64,000 bases of DNA from contig NZ_CP014209.1 of assembly GCF_001636295.1 (NCBI RefSeq), forward strand, positions 1,674,001-1,738,000, in the 5' to 3' direction. This document shows positions 37,194-45,360 of the stretch, in pieces (the first letter of the stretch is position 1; each line of letters opens with the position of its first letter). The notes under the pieces are model-generated. The model had not been told where the DNA came from and searched no databases. It saw only the letters and a program-made list of their open reading frames with translations. The translations under genes were made by a program, and so were the position numbers. The stretch is from Isoptericola dokdonensis DS-3. GTDB lineage: Bacteria; Actinomycetota; Actinomycetes; Actinomycetales; Cellulomonadaceae.

Positions 37194-37498
37194 TGTTGCG
37201 TCACCTTTTCGTGTTCGGAGTCGTCGGGCGAGAAGCGGCGCCCGATGAACAGGGTGTTGTGCGCGGGTATCTCCTGAGATGGCGTCCTGGCCTTGCGTCG
37301 TCGCAACGGTGGGAACGTGGACGACGCCGGACGCCGGAGGCATAGCACAACGGCTGTTCAGTCTAGCCGCACCGTTCGGCGAGGGTCAAAGCGACGTCGG
37401 TCACGTCCTGCCGGACCCGCGCCCGCGCCCGACCGGGCTTGCCCTCCAGGGTAACGGTCCGGGCTGCGGCACGGCGTCTCCGGGTGCACCGTAGAGAG
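37194..37498. other. Intergenic region between rplM and the DUF5709-like gene
   Basis: This 305-bp region holds the rplM promoter (37360-37389, minus strand) and a 5-prime leader of about 160 nt toward rplM. The right-hand 100 bp precede the plus-strand gene at 37499 with no clear promoter visible. No additional coding sequence is supported. Confidence 0.6.
37360..37389 (-). promoter_or_regulatory. rplM-rpsI promoter
   Basis: TTGACC (37384-37389) and TAGACT (37360-37365) with an 18-bp spacer on the minus strand. It is the best consensus match in this region. Confidence 0.7.
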
Positions 37499-37909
37499 AT
37501 GAGCGACGACACCTCCGCCACCCGCCCCGACCCCGAGTGGGGCGCCGAGGGCGACACCGACCAGCTGCCCCACGAGGACACCCTGGACGACCGGGGGACG
37601 CGCGACCTGCTCGACGAGGGCTACTCGCCGCCCGAGCGCCCCCGCAAGAACCACTGGGGCGAGACCGCGTGGGAGGAGTCGGCCGGCGAGCCGCTCGACC
37701 AGCGTCTCGCCGCCGAGGAGCCGGACGAGTGGGACGTGCCCGACCGTCCCTCGGACGCCACCCGCGCCGGCCGGCTCGTCGAGGACGACGACGCGGACCC
37801 CGGGGCCGACGGCGGCCGCTCGAACGACCTGTACGGCACCGACGCGGGCGTCGACGGCGCCGGCGCGACCGCGGAGGAGGCCGCCGTCCACTGGATCGAG
37901 GAGCCCTGA
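37499..37909 (+). CDS. DUF5709-like hypothetical protein
   Basis: A 136-residue acidic, soluble protein with no signal peptide or membrane span. The core LLDEGYSPPERPRKNHWGE and GEPLDQRLAAEEPDEWDVPD resembles the actinobacterial DUF5709 family from memory; no function is known for it. The C-terminus (GGRSNDLYGTDAGVD, then AAVHWIEEP) also fits. Start ATG at 37499 follows a GTAGAGAG purine tract. It is followed by the repeat-rich region at 37.9-38.4 kb. Confidence 0.75.
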   Translation: MSDDTSATRPDPEWGAEGDTDQLPHEDTLDDRGTRDLLDEGYSPPERPRKNHWGETAWEESAGEPLDQRLAAEEPDEWDVPDRPSDATRAGRLVEDDDADPGADGGRSNDLYGTDAGVDGAGATAEEAAVHWIEEP

Positions 37910-37914
37910 GCCGT

Positions 37915-37990
37915 GTGGCGGTGACGGCGGCTGAGTGGCGGTGACGGCGGCTGAGTGGCGGTGACGGCGGCTGAGTGGCGGTGACGGCTG
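37915..37990. repeat. 20-bp tandem repeat, 3.8 copies
   Basis: GTGGCGGTGACGGCGGCTGA is repeated exactly at 37915, 37935 and 37955, followed by a partial copy to 37990. The partial copy runs into the left arm of hairpin element A1. The word differs from the nearby CGAGTCAGCGC array, but the 20-bp period is the same. Confidence 0.95.
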
Positions 37991-38082
37991 GGGGTGGGGT
38001 TCCGGGCGCGGTCGCGCTCACGGGCCCCAGGGGGCCCTCCGCTTCCGGTCTGACGACCGCGCCCGGAACCCCACCCCCAGCC
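37986..38082. repeat. Conserved-loop hairpin element A1
   Basis: Perfect 29-bp arms (37986-38014 / 38054-38082) enclose a 39-nt loop. Read on the minus strand the loop contains GGAAGCGGAGGGCCCC and GGGGCCCGTGAGCG and is 34/39 identical to the loop of A2. An inner GGGCCCC/GGGGCCC hairpin sits in it. The stem closes with GTCG/CGAC. It follows the DUF5709-like gene. Confidence 0.93.
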
Positions 38083-38110
38083 TTCGCTCTCGTCGCCTGG
38101 CCGCTCCACG

Positions 38111-38201
38111 CGAGTCAGCGCTCGCCGGCGCCAGTCAGCGCACATCGGCGCCAGTCAGCGCACATCGGCGCCAGTCAGCGCACATCGGCGCGAGTCAGCA
38201 C
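38111..38201. repeat. 11-bp word array, locus 2 left part (five copies)
   Basis: CGAGTCAGCGC or one-mismatch variants start at 38111, 38131, 38151, 38171 and 38191, exactly 20 bp apart. The three middle copies are identical CCAGTCAGCGC units with the same 9-bp spacer. The same word and spacing occur between tsaE and tsaB. Confidence 0.93.
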
Positions 38202-38246
38202 GGGCGCCGGTGACGTCACCGGACGACGCCCGACCGCATCGCCGAA

Positions 38247-38341
38247 GGACGGCGGAGGGTGCCGCGCGTCGTCGTCAACCCCGAAGTGGAGGGCCCCCTG
38301 GGGCCCGTGAACGCGACGACGCGCGGCACCCTCCGCCGTCC
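38247..38341. repeat. Conserved-loop hairpin element A2
   Basis: Perfect 28-bp arms (38247-38274 / 38314-38341) around a 39-nt loop containing CCGAAGTGGAGGGCCCC and GGGGCCCGTGAACG on the plus strand. The stem sequence is unrelated to that of A1 except the closing GTCG/CGAC. It lies 108 bp beyond the truA stop, in the same orientation relative to truA as A1 is to its upstream gene. Confidence 0.93.
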
Positions 38342-38373
38342 GGAACCCGACGCACGCCGACTGAACGAGGTTC

Positions 38374-38424
38374 GCGCTGACTCGCCGCACCCTGCGCTGA
38401 CTCGCGCCGACGTGCGCTGACTCG
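38374..38424. repeat. 11-bp word array, locus 2 right part (three copies)
   Basis: GCGCTGACTCG starts at 38374, 38394 and 38414, exact copies 20 bp apart and inverted relative to the left part. Together the two parts flank element A2. Confidence 0.93.
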
Positions 38425-38449
38425 CGTCGAGACCTGCGACCCCGCGGGG

Positions 38450-39364
38450 TCAGCGTGGTGGCGCGACCTCGTCGGCGGAGCGGCGAGCGCGGATGCGGGT
38501 GGCGCGGGCGGCGAGCTCGTCGTCGGGCGGGTAGTCGACCTTCTCGAGGGTGAGCCCGCGGGCGGGGGCGACCGCGGCCGCCGCGGAACGGTTCCGACCG
38601 GCGAGGACCTCCGCGGGTGCCTCCGGGCCGCGGCGCCCCTCCCCCACGGCGAGGGAGATGCCGACGAGGGCACGCACCATGGAGTGGCAGAACGCGTCCG
38701 CCACGACGGTGGCGACGACGAGCCCGGCGTCGGGCCCCGCGTCGGGGCGCTCCCAGGTGAAGCGGCTGAGCTCCCGGATGGTGGTGGCGCCGTCACGGGG
38801 CTTGCAGAACGCGGCGAAGTCGTGGAGGCCGAGCATCGGCTGGACCGCGGCGTCCATCGCGGCGGCGTCGAGGGGACGGCGGTTCCACAGCACCCACTCC
38901 CGGCGGAGCGGGTCGCGCAGCGCGTGGTCGTCGGCGATGCGATAGCGGTAGGTGCGGGCGGCGGCGGAGAACCGGGCGTCGAACCCGGCGGGTGCCTCGG
39001 CGGCACGGTGCACGACGACGTCGGGCGGCAGGACGCCGGCGAGGCGGTCGACGAGCGCACGGCCGGGCTCCCGGTCGGACCGGCCGGGCAGCGCTTCCCA
39101 GGGGCCCCGCGGCACGTCGACGTGGGCGACCTGGCCGCGGGCGTGCACCCCGGCGTCGGTGCGGCCGGCGACGGTGAGGCGGGGGGCCGCGGCCCCGGTG
39201 GGCCCGCTGCGCAGCACGGTGGCGAGGGCGTCCTCGAGGACGCCCTGCACGGTGCGCAGGCGCGGCTGGGCGGCCCAGCCGGCGAAGTGCGTGCCCGCGT
39301 AGGCCAGGTCGAGCCGCACGCGGACGTCGTCGGGTGCCGGGCCGTCCGGCGTCGGGGTGCTCAT
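38450..39364 (-). CDS. truA: tRNA pseudouridine(38-40) synthase TruA
   Basis: Modifies U38-U40 in the anticodon stem-loop of many tRNAs. It has 304 residues. The catalytic Asp is D70 in AGRTDAGVHARGQVAH. DLAYAGTHFAGWAAQP, FDARFSAAARTYRYRI and DAFCHSMVRALVG are the other TruA motifs. GACAAT is 6 nt before the ATG. In many actinobacteria it sits right after rplQ; here a ROK protein and a hydrolase lie between. Confidence 0.95.
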   Translation of the reverse strand: MSTPTPDGPAPDDVRVRLDLAYAGTHFAGWAAQPRLRTVQGVLEDALATVLRSGPTGAAAPRLTVAGRTDAGVHARGQVAHVDVPRGPWEALPGRSDREPGRALVDRLAGVLPPDVVVHRAAEAPAGFDARFSAAARTYRYRIADDHALRDPLRREWVLWNRRPLDAAAMDAAVQPMLGLHDFAAFCKPRDGATTIRELSRFTWERPDAGPDAGLVVATVVADAFCHSMVRALVGISLAVGEGRRGPEAPAEVLAGRNRSAAAAVAPARGLTLEKVDYPPDDELAARATRIRARRSADEVAPPR

Positions 39365-39393
39365 GGACCCATTGTCCCCGGATGATGGGGGCC

Positions 39394-40152
39394 ATGAGCG
39401 CTCCTCTGACCCTGGCGGTGGACTGCGGCGGCAGCGGCATTAAGGCGAACGTCCTCGACGGGGCGGGCACGGCCCACGCCGAACCGGTGCGGGTGCCGAC
39501 GCCGTACCCGCTCCCGCCGGAGCGGCTGGTGGGCGTCGTCGCGGACATCGCCGCCCGGCTGCCACGGGCGAGCCGGGTGACGCTCGGGATGCCGGGGATG
39601 GTGCGGCACGGCGTGGTCGTGCACACCCCGCACTACGTGACGCGCTCGGGGCCGCGCTCCCGGGTCGACCCGGCGCTCGTGGAGCGCTGGCGCAGCCTCG
39701 ACGTGCGGGCCGTGCTGCAGGAGCGGCTCGGTGTCCCGGCGCTGGTCCTCAACGACGCGGAGGTGCACGGTGCGGGCGTCATCGCGTCGTCGGGGCTGGA
39801 GCTGGTCCTCACGCTCGGCACCGGGCTGGGTGCGGCGCTGTTCGACGGCGGCCGCCTCGCCCCGCACCTGGAGTGGTCGCGGGCGCCGGTGCGGCGCGGC
39901 ACCTCCTACGACGCGTGGTTGGGCGAGCCGGAGCGCCGTCGGCTGGGTGACGGGCTCTGGTCGCGCCGGGTCCTGACGGCCGTCGAGGCGCTCCGGCCGG
40001 TGTTCTGGTGGGACCGGTTGTACCTGGGCGGCGGAAACTCCCGGCGGCTGACGCGCTCGGCGCTGGACCGGCTGGGCGACGACGTCGTCGTCGTGCCGAA
40101 CTCGGCGGCCCTCACGGGCGGGGTCCGCGCCTGGGACCTCCTCGTGGACTGA
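39394..40152 (+). CDS. ROK-family protein, polyphosphate glucokinase-like
   Basis: A 252-residue sugar-kinase-fold protein. AVDCGGSGIKANVLDG is the phosphate-1 loop, ALVLNDAEVHGAG holds the likely catalytic Asp, and LVLTLGTGLGAALFDGG is the phosphate-2 loop. The length and DCGGSGIK resemble PpgK-type glucokinases, and the Cys-rich zinc motif of typical ROK repressors is absent, but the phosphate donor and sugar are not proven. The ATG at 39394 follows GATGGGGG; ATGs at 39382 and 39385 are possible. Divergent from truA. Confidence 0.78.
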   Translation: MSAPLTLAVDCGGSGIKANVLDGAGTAHAEPVRVPTPYPLPPERLVGVVADIAARLPRASRVTLGMPGMVRHGVVVHTPHYVTRSGPRSRVDPALVERWRSLDVRAVLQERLGVPALVLNDAEVHGAGVIASSGLELVLTLGTGLGAALFDGGRLAPHLEWSRAPVRRGTSYDAWLGEPERRRLGDGLWSRRVLTAVEALRPVFWWDRLYLGGGNSRRLTRSALDRLGDDVVVVPNSAALTGGVRAWDLLVD

Positions 40153-40159
40153 CGCGGGC

Positions 40160-40882
40160 TCACGCGCGGGCGCCGACGGCGTCGTACGCCTCCAGCACGG
40201 CTCGGGTGAAGGCGACCGGCTGGTCGAGGCTGACGAGGTGCCGGGCGTGCGGGACGACGACGACGCGCGCGTCGGCGCCGCTGCTGCGTGCCGCGGCCAG
40301 CATCGACCGCTCGTGCCCGCGGAAGTGGTCCCACTGACCGTTGACGAGCCGGACGGGGCTCGTGGCGGCGCCCAGCGCGGCCCGGACGTCGATGCCGCCG
40401 ACCGCGGCCAGGACGTCGGCCATCGCGTCGAGGGCGAAGCCCCCGGCGGCGAGGTCGACGCCGGACTGCGCGTCCAGCATGCCGCGCACCAGGAGCTCGT
40501 TGAGACGGGCCCCGCTGTCGGGCCAGCTCTCGATCCAGCGCGCCAGGTGGAGCCAGCCGGCGCGCAGCGGGGTGGCCGGGTCGGTGCAGCAGGAGGCGGC
40601 GACGAGCCCGGCGCTCTGCTCGGGGTGGCGGGCGCGGTGCTCGATCGCCACGTACCCGCCGAGGGAGAGCCCGACGACGAGGGCGCTGCCACCGGCGTCG
40701 TCGACGGCGACCCGCACGGTGTCGACGGCGTCGTCGAGCCCGAAGCGGACGTCCCGCCGGGAGCCGTGCCCGGGCAGGTCCACGGCGACGACCGGCACGT
40801 CGAGGCGGGTCAGCGCCTCGACCTGCCGTCGCCACATGGTGGCGGACGTGCGCGAACCGTGCAGCAGCACCACGGGGAGCAT
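40160..40882 (-). CDS. Alpha/beta-hydrolase-fold protein
   Basis: A 240-residue predicted esterase or related hydrolase. LPVVLLHGSRTSATMWRRQ supplies the oxyanion region, VGLSLGGYVAIEH the nucleophile S73 (G-x-S-x-G), and VVPHARHLVSLDQP the catalytic His. The acid residue is probably the Asp of NGQWDH. Substrate unknown. TACGGT is 6 nt before the ATG at 40882, suggesting a separate leaderless transcript just downstream of the rplQ terminator. Confidence 0.88.
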   Translation of the reverse strand: MLPVVLLHGSRTSATMWRRQVEALTRLDVPVVAVDLPGHGSRRDVRFGLDDAVDTVRVAVDDAGGSALVVGLSLGGYVAIEHRARHPEQSAGLVAASCCTDPATPLRAGWLHLARWIESWPDSGARLNELLVRGMLDAQSGVDLAAGGFALDAMADVLAAVGGIDVRAALGAATSPVRLVNGQWDHFRGHERSMLAAARSSGADARVVVVPHARHLVSLDQPVAFTRAVLEAYDAVGARA

Positions 40883-40903
40883 GCGTTCACCGTAGGGACG
40901 ACG

Positions 40904-40932
40904 AGAGCCCCGCACCACCGGTGCGGGGCTCT
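40904..40932 (-). terminator. Terminator of the alpha (rpoA-rplQ) operon
   Basis: AGAGCCCCGCACC (40904-40916) and its exact complement (40920-40932) with a 3-nt loop, 25 bp after the rplQ stop. Confidence 0.85.
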
Positions 40933-40957
40933 GCGACGTGCTGCAGGGAGGGAGGCC

Positions 40958-41476
40958 TCAGGCCTCCTTCTTCTCCTCGGCCTCGGGGGCCTCGACCTCG
41001 GCGGTCTCGGTCTCGGTGGCCTCGGTCTCGGCGACCGGGGTCTCCTCGACCTTCTCCGGCTCGGCGGCCTTCTCGGTGGCCTTCGTGGCCTCCTTGACGA
41101 CGGCCTGCTTCGGGCTGACCGGCTCGGTCACGAGCTCGATGACCGCCATCGGGGCGTTGTCGCCCTTGCGGTTGCCGACCTTGGTGATGCGGGTGTAGCC
41201 ACCGTTGCGCTCGGCCATGGCCGGGGCGATCTCGGTGAACAGCGTGTGCACCACGGACTTGTCGCGCACGATGCGCAGGACGCGACGACGGGCGTGCAGG
41301 TCGCCGCGCTTCGCGAACGTGATGAGGCGCTCGGCCAGCGGACGCAGGCGCTTGGCCTTGGTCTCGGTGGTCGTGATGCGGCCGTGCTCGAAGAGCGCGG
41401 TCGTCAGGTTCGCCAGGATCAGGCGCTGGTGAGCCGGGCTGCCACCGAGCCGCGGACCCTTGGTGGGGGTAGGCAT
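40958..41476 (-). CDS. rplQ: 50S ribosomal protein L17
   Basis: Protein near the peptide exit tunnel, 172 residues. The core ([42 protein letters not shown]) ends about residue 120. The remaining 50 residues are a Glu/Ala/Thr/Val-rich acidic tail absent from the classic 120-130 residue form but seen in actinobacteria. Last gene of the alpha operon. Confidence 0.97.
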   Translation of the reverse strand: MPTPTKGPRLGGSPAHQRLILANLTTALFEHGRITTTETKAKRLRPLAERLITFAKRGDLHARRRVLRIVRDKSVVHTLFTEIAPAMAERNGGYTRITKVGNRKGDNAPMAVIELVTEPVSPKQAVVKEATKATEKAAEPEKVEETPVAETEATETETAEVEAPEAEEKKEA

Positions 41477-41552
41477 GTCAGGTTCTCCTTGGATGTGGTC
41501 CCGCGCCGCGCGGCCCCGTCATGTCGAGCGGTGCCGCAGCCTGCGCAGAGCG

Positions 41553-42566
41553 TCAGTACGACTGCTCGTCGCCGTAGGTGGTGTCGTCGTCCCCGCCGTA
41601 GTACTGCGCAGCGGTGGGGTCGAAGTCGAGCGGCGAGTCCTTGAGGGCCAGGCCGAGCTCGGCCAGCTTCTCCTTGACCTCGTTGATCGACTTGGCACCG
41701 AAGTTGCGGATGTCGAGCAGGTCCGCCTCGCTGCGCGCCACGAGCTCACCGACCTGGTGGATGCCCTCGCGCTTGAGGCAGTTGTACGAGCGGATGGTGA
41801 GGTTGAGCTCCTCGATCGGCAGCGCCAGGTCCGCGGCCAGCGCGGAGTCCGTCGGCGACGGGCCGATCTCGATGCCCTCGGCCTCGACGTTGAGCTCACG
41901 GGCCAGCCCGAAGAGCTCGACGAGGGTCTTGCCCGCCGAGGCGAGAGCGTCGCGCGGCGCGATGGCCTGCTTCGACTCGACGTCGACGATCAGCTTGTCG
42001 AAGTCCGTGCGCTGCTCGACACGGGTCGCCTCGACCTTGTACGTGACCTTGAGGACCGGCGAGTAGATCGAGTCCACGGGGATGCGGCCGATCTCGGCGT
42101 CCGGCATCTTGTTCTGCGCGGCGGACACGTAGCCACGGCCCCGCTCGACGGTGAGCTCGATCTCGAGCTTGCCCTCGTCGTTCAGGGTGGCGATGTGCAG
42201 GTCCGGGTTGTGCACCTCGACGCCCGCGGGCGGGACGATGTCCGCCGCGGTCGCCGCCCCGGCACCCTGCTTGCGCAGGTACATCACGACCGGCTCGTCG
42301 TTCTCCGAGGAGACGACGATGTTCTTGATGTTGAGGATGATCTCGGTGACGTCCTCCTTCACACCCGGCACGGTGGTGAACTCGTGGAGCACACCGTCGA
42401 TGCGGATGGAGGTGACCGCCGCGCCCGGGATGGACGACAGCAGCGTGCGACGCAGCGAGTTCCCGAGCGTGTAGCCGAAGCCCGGCTCGAGAGGCTCGAT
42501 GGAGAAGCGCGAACGGTACTCCGAGATGACCTCTTCGGTCAGCGAGGGGCGCTGTGCGATGAGCAC
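41553..42566 (-). CDS. rpoA: RNA polymerase alpha subunit
   Basis: Assembles RNA polymerase and contacts activators and UP elements. It has 337 residues. The N-terminal domain starts [12 protein letters not shown] and includes [24 protein letters not shown] sequence; the C-terminal domain from about 255 has [20 protein letters not shown] and [14 protein letters not shown], the DNA-contact helices. A Tyr/Asp-rich acidic tail follows. GTG start at 42566. Confidence 0.98.
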   Translation of the reverse strand: MLIAQRPSLTEEVISEYRSRFSIEPLEPGFGYTLGNSLRRTLLSSIPGAAVTSIRIDGVLHEFTTVPGVKEDVTEIILNIKNIVVSSENDEPVVMYLRKQGAGAATAADIVPPAGVEVHNPDLHIATLNDEGKLEIELTVERGRGYVSAAQNKMPDAEIGRIPVDSIYSPVLKVTYKVEATRVEQRTDFDKLIVDVESKQAIAPRDALASAGKTLVELFGLARELNVEAEGIEIGPSPTDSALAADLALPIEELNLTIRSYNCLKREGIHQVGELVARSEADLLDIRNFGAKSINEVKEKLAELGLALKDSPLDFDPTAAQYYGGDDDTTYGDEQSY

Positions 42567-42666
42567 TGGTTTGGTCCTTTCAGTGTGCGTCCGCCATATG
42601 ACGCATCACGGATCCGCGGGTCACGCGGTCCCGGGCGGGATTCGGTCCACCCGTCCGGGCAGGGGT

Positions 42667-42698
42667 CCGGCCGGCCGAGCCTGGGCTCAGCCGGCCGG
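42667..42698 (-). other. Hairpin in the rpsK-rpoA gap
   Basis: CCGGCCGGC (42667-42675) pairs with GCCGGCCGG (42690-42698); an inner GAGCC/GGCTC stem extends it. It sits 8 bp after the rpsK stop within the alpha operon, where it could partly terminate or stabilise mRNA ends. Confidence 0.5.
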
Positions 42699-42705
42699 GA
42701 CACGA

Positions 42706-43110
42706 TCAGACGCGGCGACGCTTGGGCGGGCGGCAGCCGTTGTGCGCCTGCGGGGTCACGTCCTGGATGGAGCCGACCTCGATGCCGGTCGCCTGGAGGG
42801 AGCGGATGGCGGTCTCACGACCGGAACCCGGGCCCTTGACGAAGACGTCGACCTTCTTGACGCCGTGCTCCTGAGCGCGGCGGGCGGCCGACTCGGCAGC
42901 GAGCTGAGCGGCGTAGGGGGTCGACTTGCGCGAGCCCTTGAAGCCGACGTGGCCGGCGGAGGCCCACGAGATCACGGCGCCCGACGGGTCGGTGATCGAC
43001 ACGATCGTGTTGTTGAAGGTGCTCTTGATGTGCGCCTGGCCGAGCGGGACGTTCTTCTTGTCCTTGCGGCGCGGCTTGCGCGAAGCGGCGGAGCGAGTCT
43101 TGGGAGGCAT
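42706..43110 (-). CDS. rpsK: 30S ribosomal protein S11
   Basis: Platform protein of the 30S subunit, 134 residues. [44 protein letters not shown] and the C-terminal [17 protein letters not shown] are diagnostic. ATG at 43110, 80 bp after rpsM. Confidence 0.98.
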   Translation of the reverse strand: MPPKTRSAASRKPRRKDKKNVPLGQAHIKSTFNNTIVSITDPSGAVISWASAGHVGFKGSRKSTPYAAQLAAESAARRAQEHGVKKVDVFVKGPGSGRETAIRSLQATGIEVGSIQDVTPQAHNGCRPPKRRRV

Positions 43111-43190
43111 GTGCTTGGTATCTCCTGGTCTGAGGTCGTCGGACCGGGGCGGACGTCAGCGACGCTGGTCCGCTCCACGGACTGCTGACG

Positions 43191-43565
43191 TCAGCGGGCC
43201 TTCTTCTTGCCCGCGACGGTGCGCTTCTTGCCCTTGCGGGTACGCGCGTTGGTCTTGGTGCGCTGACCGCGCACCGGCAGCCCGCGACGGTGACGCAGAC
43301 CCTGGTAGGTGCCGATCTCGACCTTGCGGCGGATGTCGGCGGCGACCTCACGGCGGAGGTCACCCTCGAGCTGGAAGTTGCCCTCCAGGAAGTCGCGCAG
43401 CGAGACGAGCTCGGCGTCGCCGAGGTCCTTCACGCGCGTGTCCGCCGAGATGCCCGTCGCGGCGAGAGCCTGCTCCGAGCGGGTACGGCCGACGCCATAG
43501 ATGTAGGTGAGCGCGACCACGACCCGCTTGTCACGGGGGAGGTCGACGCCGATAAGACGTGCCAT
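43191..43565 (-). CDS. rpsM: 30S ribosomal protein S13
   Basis: 30S head protein that contacts P-site tRNA and forms intersubunit bridges; 124 residues. [25 protein letters not shown] at the N-terminus and [19 protein letters not shown] in the tail are conserved. ATG at 43565. Confidence 0.98.
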   Translation of the reverse strand: MARLIGVDLPRDKRVVVALTYIYGVGRTRSEQALAATGISADTRVKDLGDAELVSLRDFLEGNFQLEGDLRREVAADIRRKVEIGTYQGLRHRRGLPVRGQRTKTNARTRKGKKRTVAGKKKAR

Positions 43566-43728
43566 GTGCCTTCCGGCTCCTGTACTTCGTCCAGAGGTCT
43601 TCGCACCTGCCTCCCGCGGGATCGCGGGCCCCGGCCCCTGGACCGAGGGTTCCCCTGCCGGTGAGGCAGGTTCGTGCTGGTGCGCTGGTGGCGTCAGCCC
43701 GGAGGCTGGACGCAGGTGGTGCGAGGGC

Positions 43729-43842
43729 TCAGCCCTGACGCTGCTTGTGGCGCAGGTTCTCGCAGATCACCATGACGCGACCGTGCCGGCGAATCACCTT
43801 GCACTTGTCGCAGATCTTCTTGACGCTCGGCTTGACCTTCAT
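43729..43842 (-). CDS. rpmJ: 50S ribosomal protein L36
   Basis: A 37-residue zinc-ribbon protein: [20 protein letters not shown], then [15 protein letters not shown]. Metal ligands are C11, C14, C27 and H32, so this is the zinc-containing (C+) form. ATG at 43842, 81 bp after infA. Confidence 0.96.
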   Translation of the reverse strand: MKVKPSVKKICDKCKVIRRHGRVMVICENLRHKQRQG

Positions 43843-43923
43843 CAGTGTTCCTCCGCCGCCTCCTGAGTACCGGTCAGGGACCGGGTGCGCAGGCGGCGAT
43901 GTCGATCGGGTGGGGGATGACGA

Positions 43924-44145
43924 CTACTTGTAGCGGTAGACGATCCGGCCACGGGACAGGTCGTACGGGCTCAGCTCCACCACGACCCGGTCCTCGGGGA
44001 GGATCCGGATGTAGTGCTGACGCATCTTGCCCGAGATGTGGGCGAGGACCTTGTGACCGTTGGCCAGCTCCACGCGGAACATCGCGTTCGGCAGAGCCTC
44101 GATCACGCTGCCCTCGATCTCGATGACACCGTCCTTTTTTGCCAT
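43924..44145 (-). CDS. infA: Translation initiation factor IF-1
   Basis: OB-fold factor that blocks the ribosomal A site during initiation; 73 residues, normal length. [39 protein letters not shown] and [19 protein letters not shown] identify it. ATG at 44145 with GCGGAGGAC just upstream. First gene of the infA-rpmJ-rpsM-rpsK-rpoA-rplQ group. Confidence 0.98.
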   Translation of the reverse strand: MAKKDGVIEIEGSVIEALPNAMFRVELANGHKVLAHISGKMRQHYIRILPEDRVVVELSPYDLSRGRIVYRYK

Positions 44146-44339
44146 GTCCTCCGCTAACTCTCGTCTGTGTCTTTCGACGGACTGCACCCACGGCCTCGAA
44201 CCCGCTGCGGCAGACCGCAGGGAGTCTCGGGGACGTGGGTCGTGTGCTTCCGCTCGCCCTGATGCCGACCTCGGTCCTCGCGATCTCTCGCAGGAGTGCC
44301 AAGGACGAGCGCTCACGAACGGACTACACCCGACTGACC

Positions 44340-44367
44340 ATCGTACTCCATCGGATCGGTCGGGCAA
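44340..44367 (-). promoter_or_regulatory. Predicted infA operon promoter
   Basis: TTGCCC (44362-44367) and TACGAT (44340-44345) with a 16-bp spacer on the minus strand, in the 251-bp gap between map and infA. This implies an infA leader of about 190 nt. Confidence 0.5.
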
Positions 44368-44396
44368 GCCGGTGCTACGTCACACCCGTCGCGGGG

Positions 44397-45281
44397 TCAC
44401 GCGAGCCCGTCCAGCGCGACCGGCGTCACGCCGAAGGGCTCCAGACCTGCGGCGCCGAGGTCCGGCGCCGTCAGGACCGCGACGCCGGACTCGAGGACGG
44501 CCACCGAGTGCTCCCAGTGGGCCGCCCGGGAGCCGTCGACCGTCACGACCGTCCAGTCGTCGGCCAGCACCCGGGTGTCGGCGGACCCCCGGGTGACCAT
44601 CGGCTCGATCGCCAGGCACATCCCGGGGCGCACGCGCGGCCCCCGGTCCCCCGACGCCCGGTAGTTGAGGACGTCCGGCGGCTGGTGCATCGCCGACCCG
44701 ATCCCGTGGCCCGTGTAGTCCTCCACGATGCCGAGCTCGGTGCCGTGCAGGTCGCCGGCCAGCTCGACGGCGGCCTCCACCGCGTCCCCGACCTCGCCGA
44801 CGCGCCGTGCGCCCGCGAGGGCGGCGATCCCCGCCCACATCGACGTCCGCGTGGCCTGCACCAGCAGCACGTCGCCGGGGTCGAACCCCTCCCCCGCGTC
44901 CTCGGGGTCGTGGGCGCCGTCCTCGCCGAGCAGGAACGTCACGGCCGAGTCGCCGTGCCAGCCGTCCACGATCGCGCCGCAGTCGACCGAGACGACGTCA
45001 CCCGCTGCCAGCACCCGGTCGCCGGGGATGCCGTGCACGACCTCCTCGTTGACCGACGTGCAGATCGTCGCGGGGAAGCCGTGGTAGCCGAGGAACGACG
45101 GATCCGCGCCGGCCGCGCCGATGACGCCGGCCGCGACGGCGTCCAGGTCCGCCGTCGTCATCCCCGGGCGGGCCGCGGCCCGCACCGCCGCCAGCGCGTC
45201 GGCGACCACCAGGCCGGCACGGCGCATGAGCAGCACCTGGTCGAGCGACTTCAGCTCGACCTTGTCACGGGACAGGAACAC
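44397..45281 (-). CDS. map: Methionine aminopeptidase, type I
   Basis: Removes N-terminal Met from new proteins. It has 294 residues. The five metal ligands fall in VDCGAIVDGWHGDSAV (two Asp), DYTGHGIGSAMH (His), LAIEPMVTRG (Glu) and WEHSVAVLE (Glu). GYHGFPATICTSVNEEVVHG holds the substrate-side His. GTG at 45281 has GAGGAGT 3-9 nt upstream. Usual position after adk; an 79-bp gap separates them. Confidence 0.95.
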   Translation of the reverse strand: MFLSRDKVELKSLDQVLLMRRAGLVVADALAAVRAAARPGMTTADLDAVAAGVIGAAGADPSFLGYHGFPATICTSVNEEVVHGIPGDRVLAAGDVVSVDCGAIVDGWHGDSAVTFLLGEDGAHDPEDAGEGFDPGDVLLVQATRTSMWAGIAALAGARRVGEVGDAVEAAVELAGDLHGTELGIVEDYTGHGIGSAMHQPPDVLNYRASGDRGPRVRPGMCLAIEPMVTRGSADTRVLADDWTVVTVDGSRAAHWEHSVAVLESGVAVLTAPDLGAAGLEPFGVTPVALDGLA

Positions 45282-45360
45282 GGCACTCCTCGGGGCGCAG
45301 CACGACGCCGCCCCGCGCGAGGCGGGACGGCGTCGTGGTGATGACGGTGACGGGCACACC

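Larger units (their letters stand above)
37910..38449. other. Repeat-rich 540-bp intergenic region between convergent genes
   Basis: It holds, in order: a 20-bp tandem repeat (37915-37990), hairpin element A1 (37986-38082), five 11-bp words at 20-bp spacing (38111-38201), hairpin element A2 (38247-38341) and three complementary 11-bp words (38374-38424). No gene is supported. The region separates the DUF5709-like gene from truA. Confidence 0.9.

Noticed and set aside
37986..38082. Insertion sequence end or integron attC site
   Set aside because: No transposase or integrase remnant, no target duplication, and the stems of the copies are unrelated, unlike IS ends. attC sites conserve their outer simple sites, not a loop.
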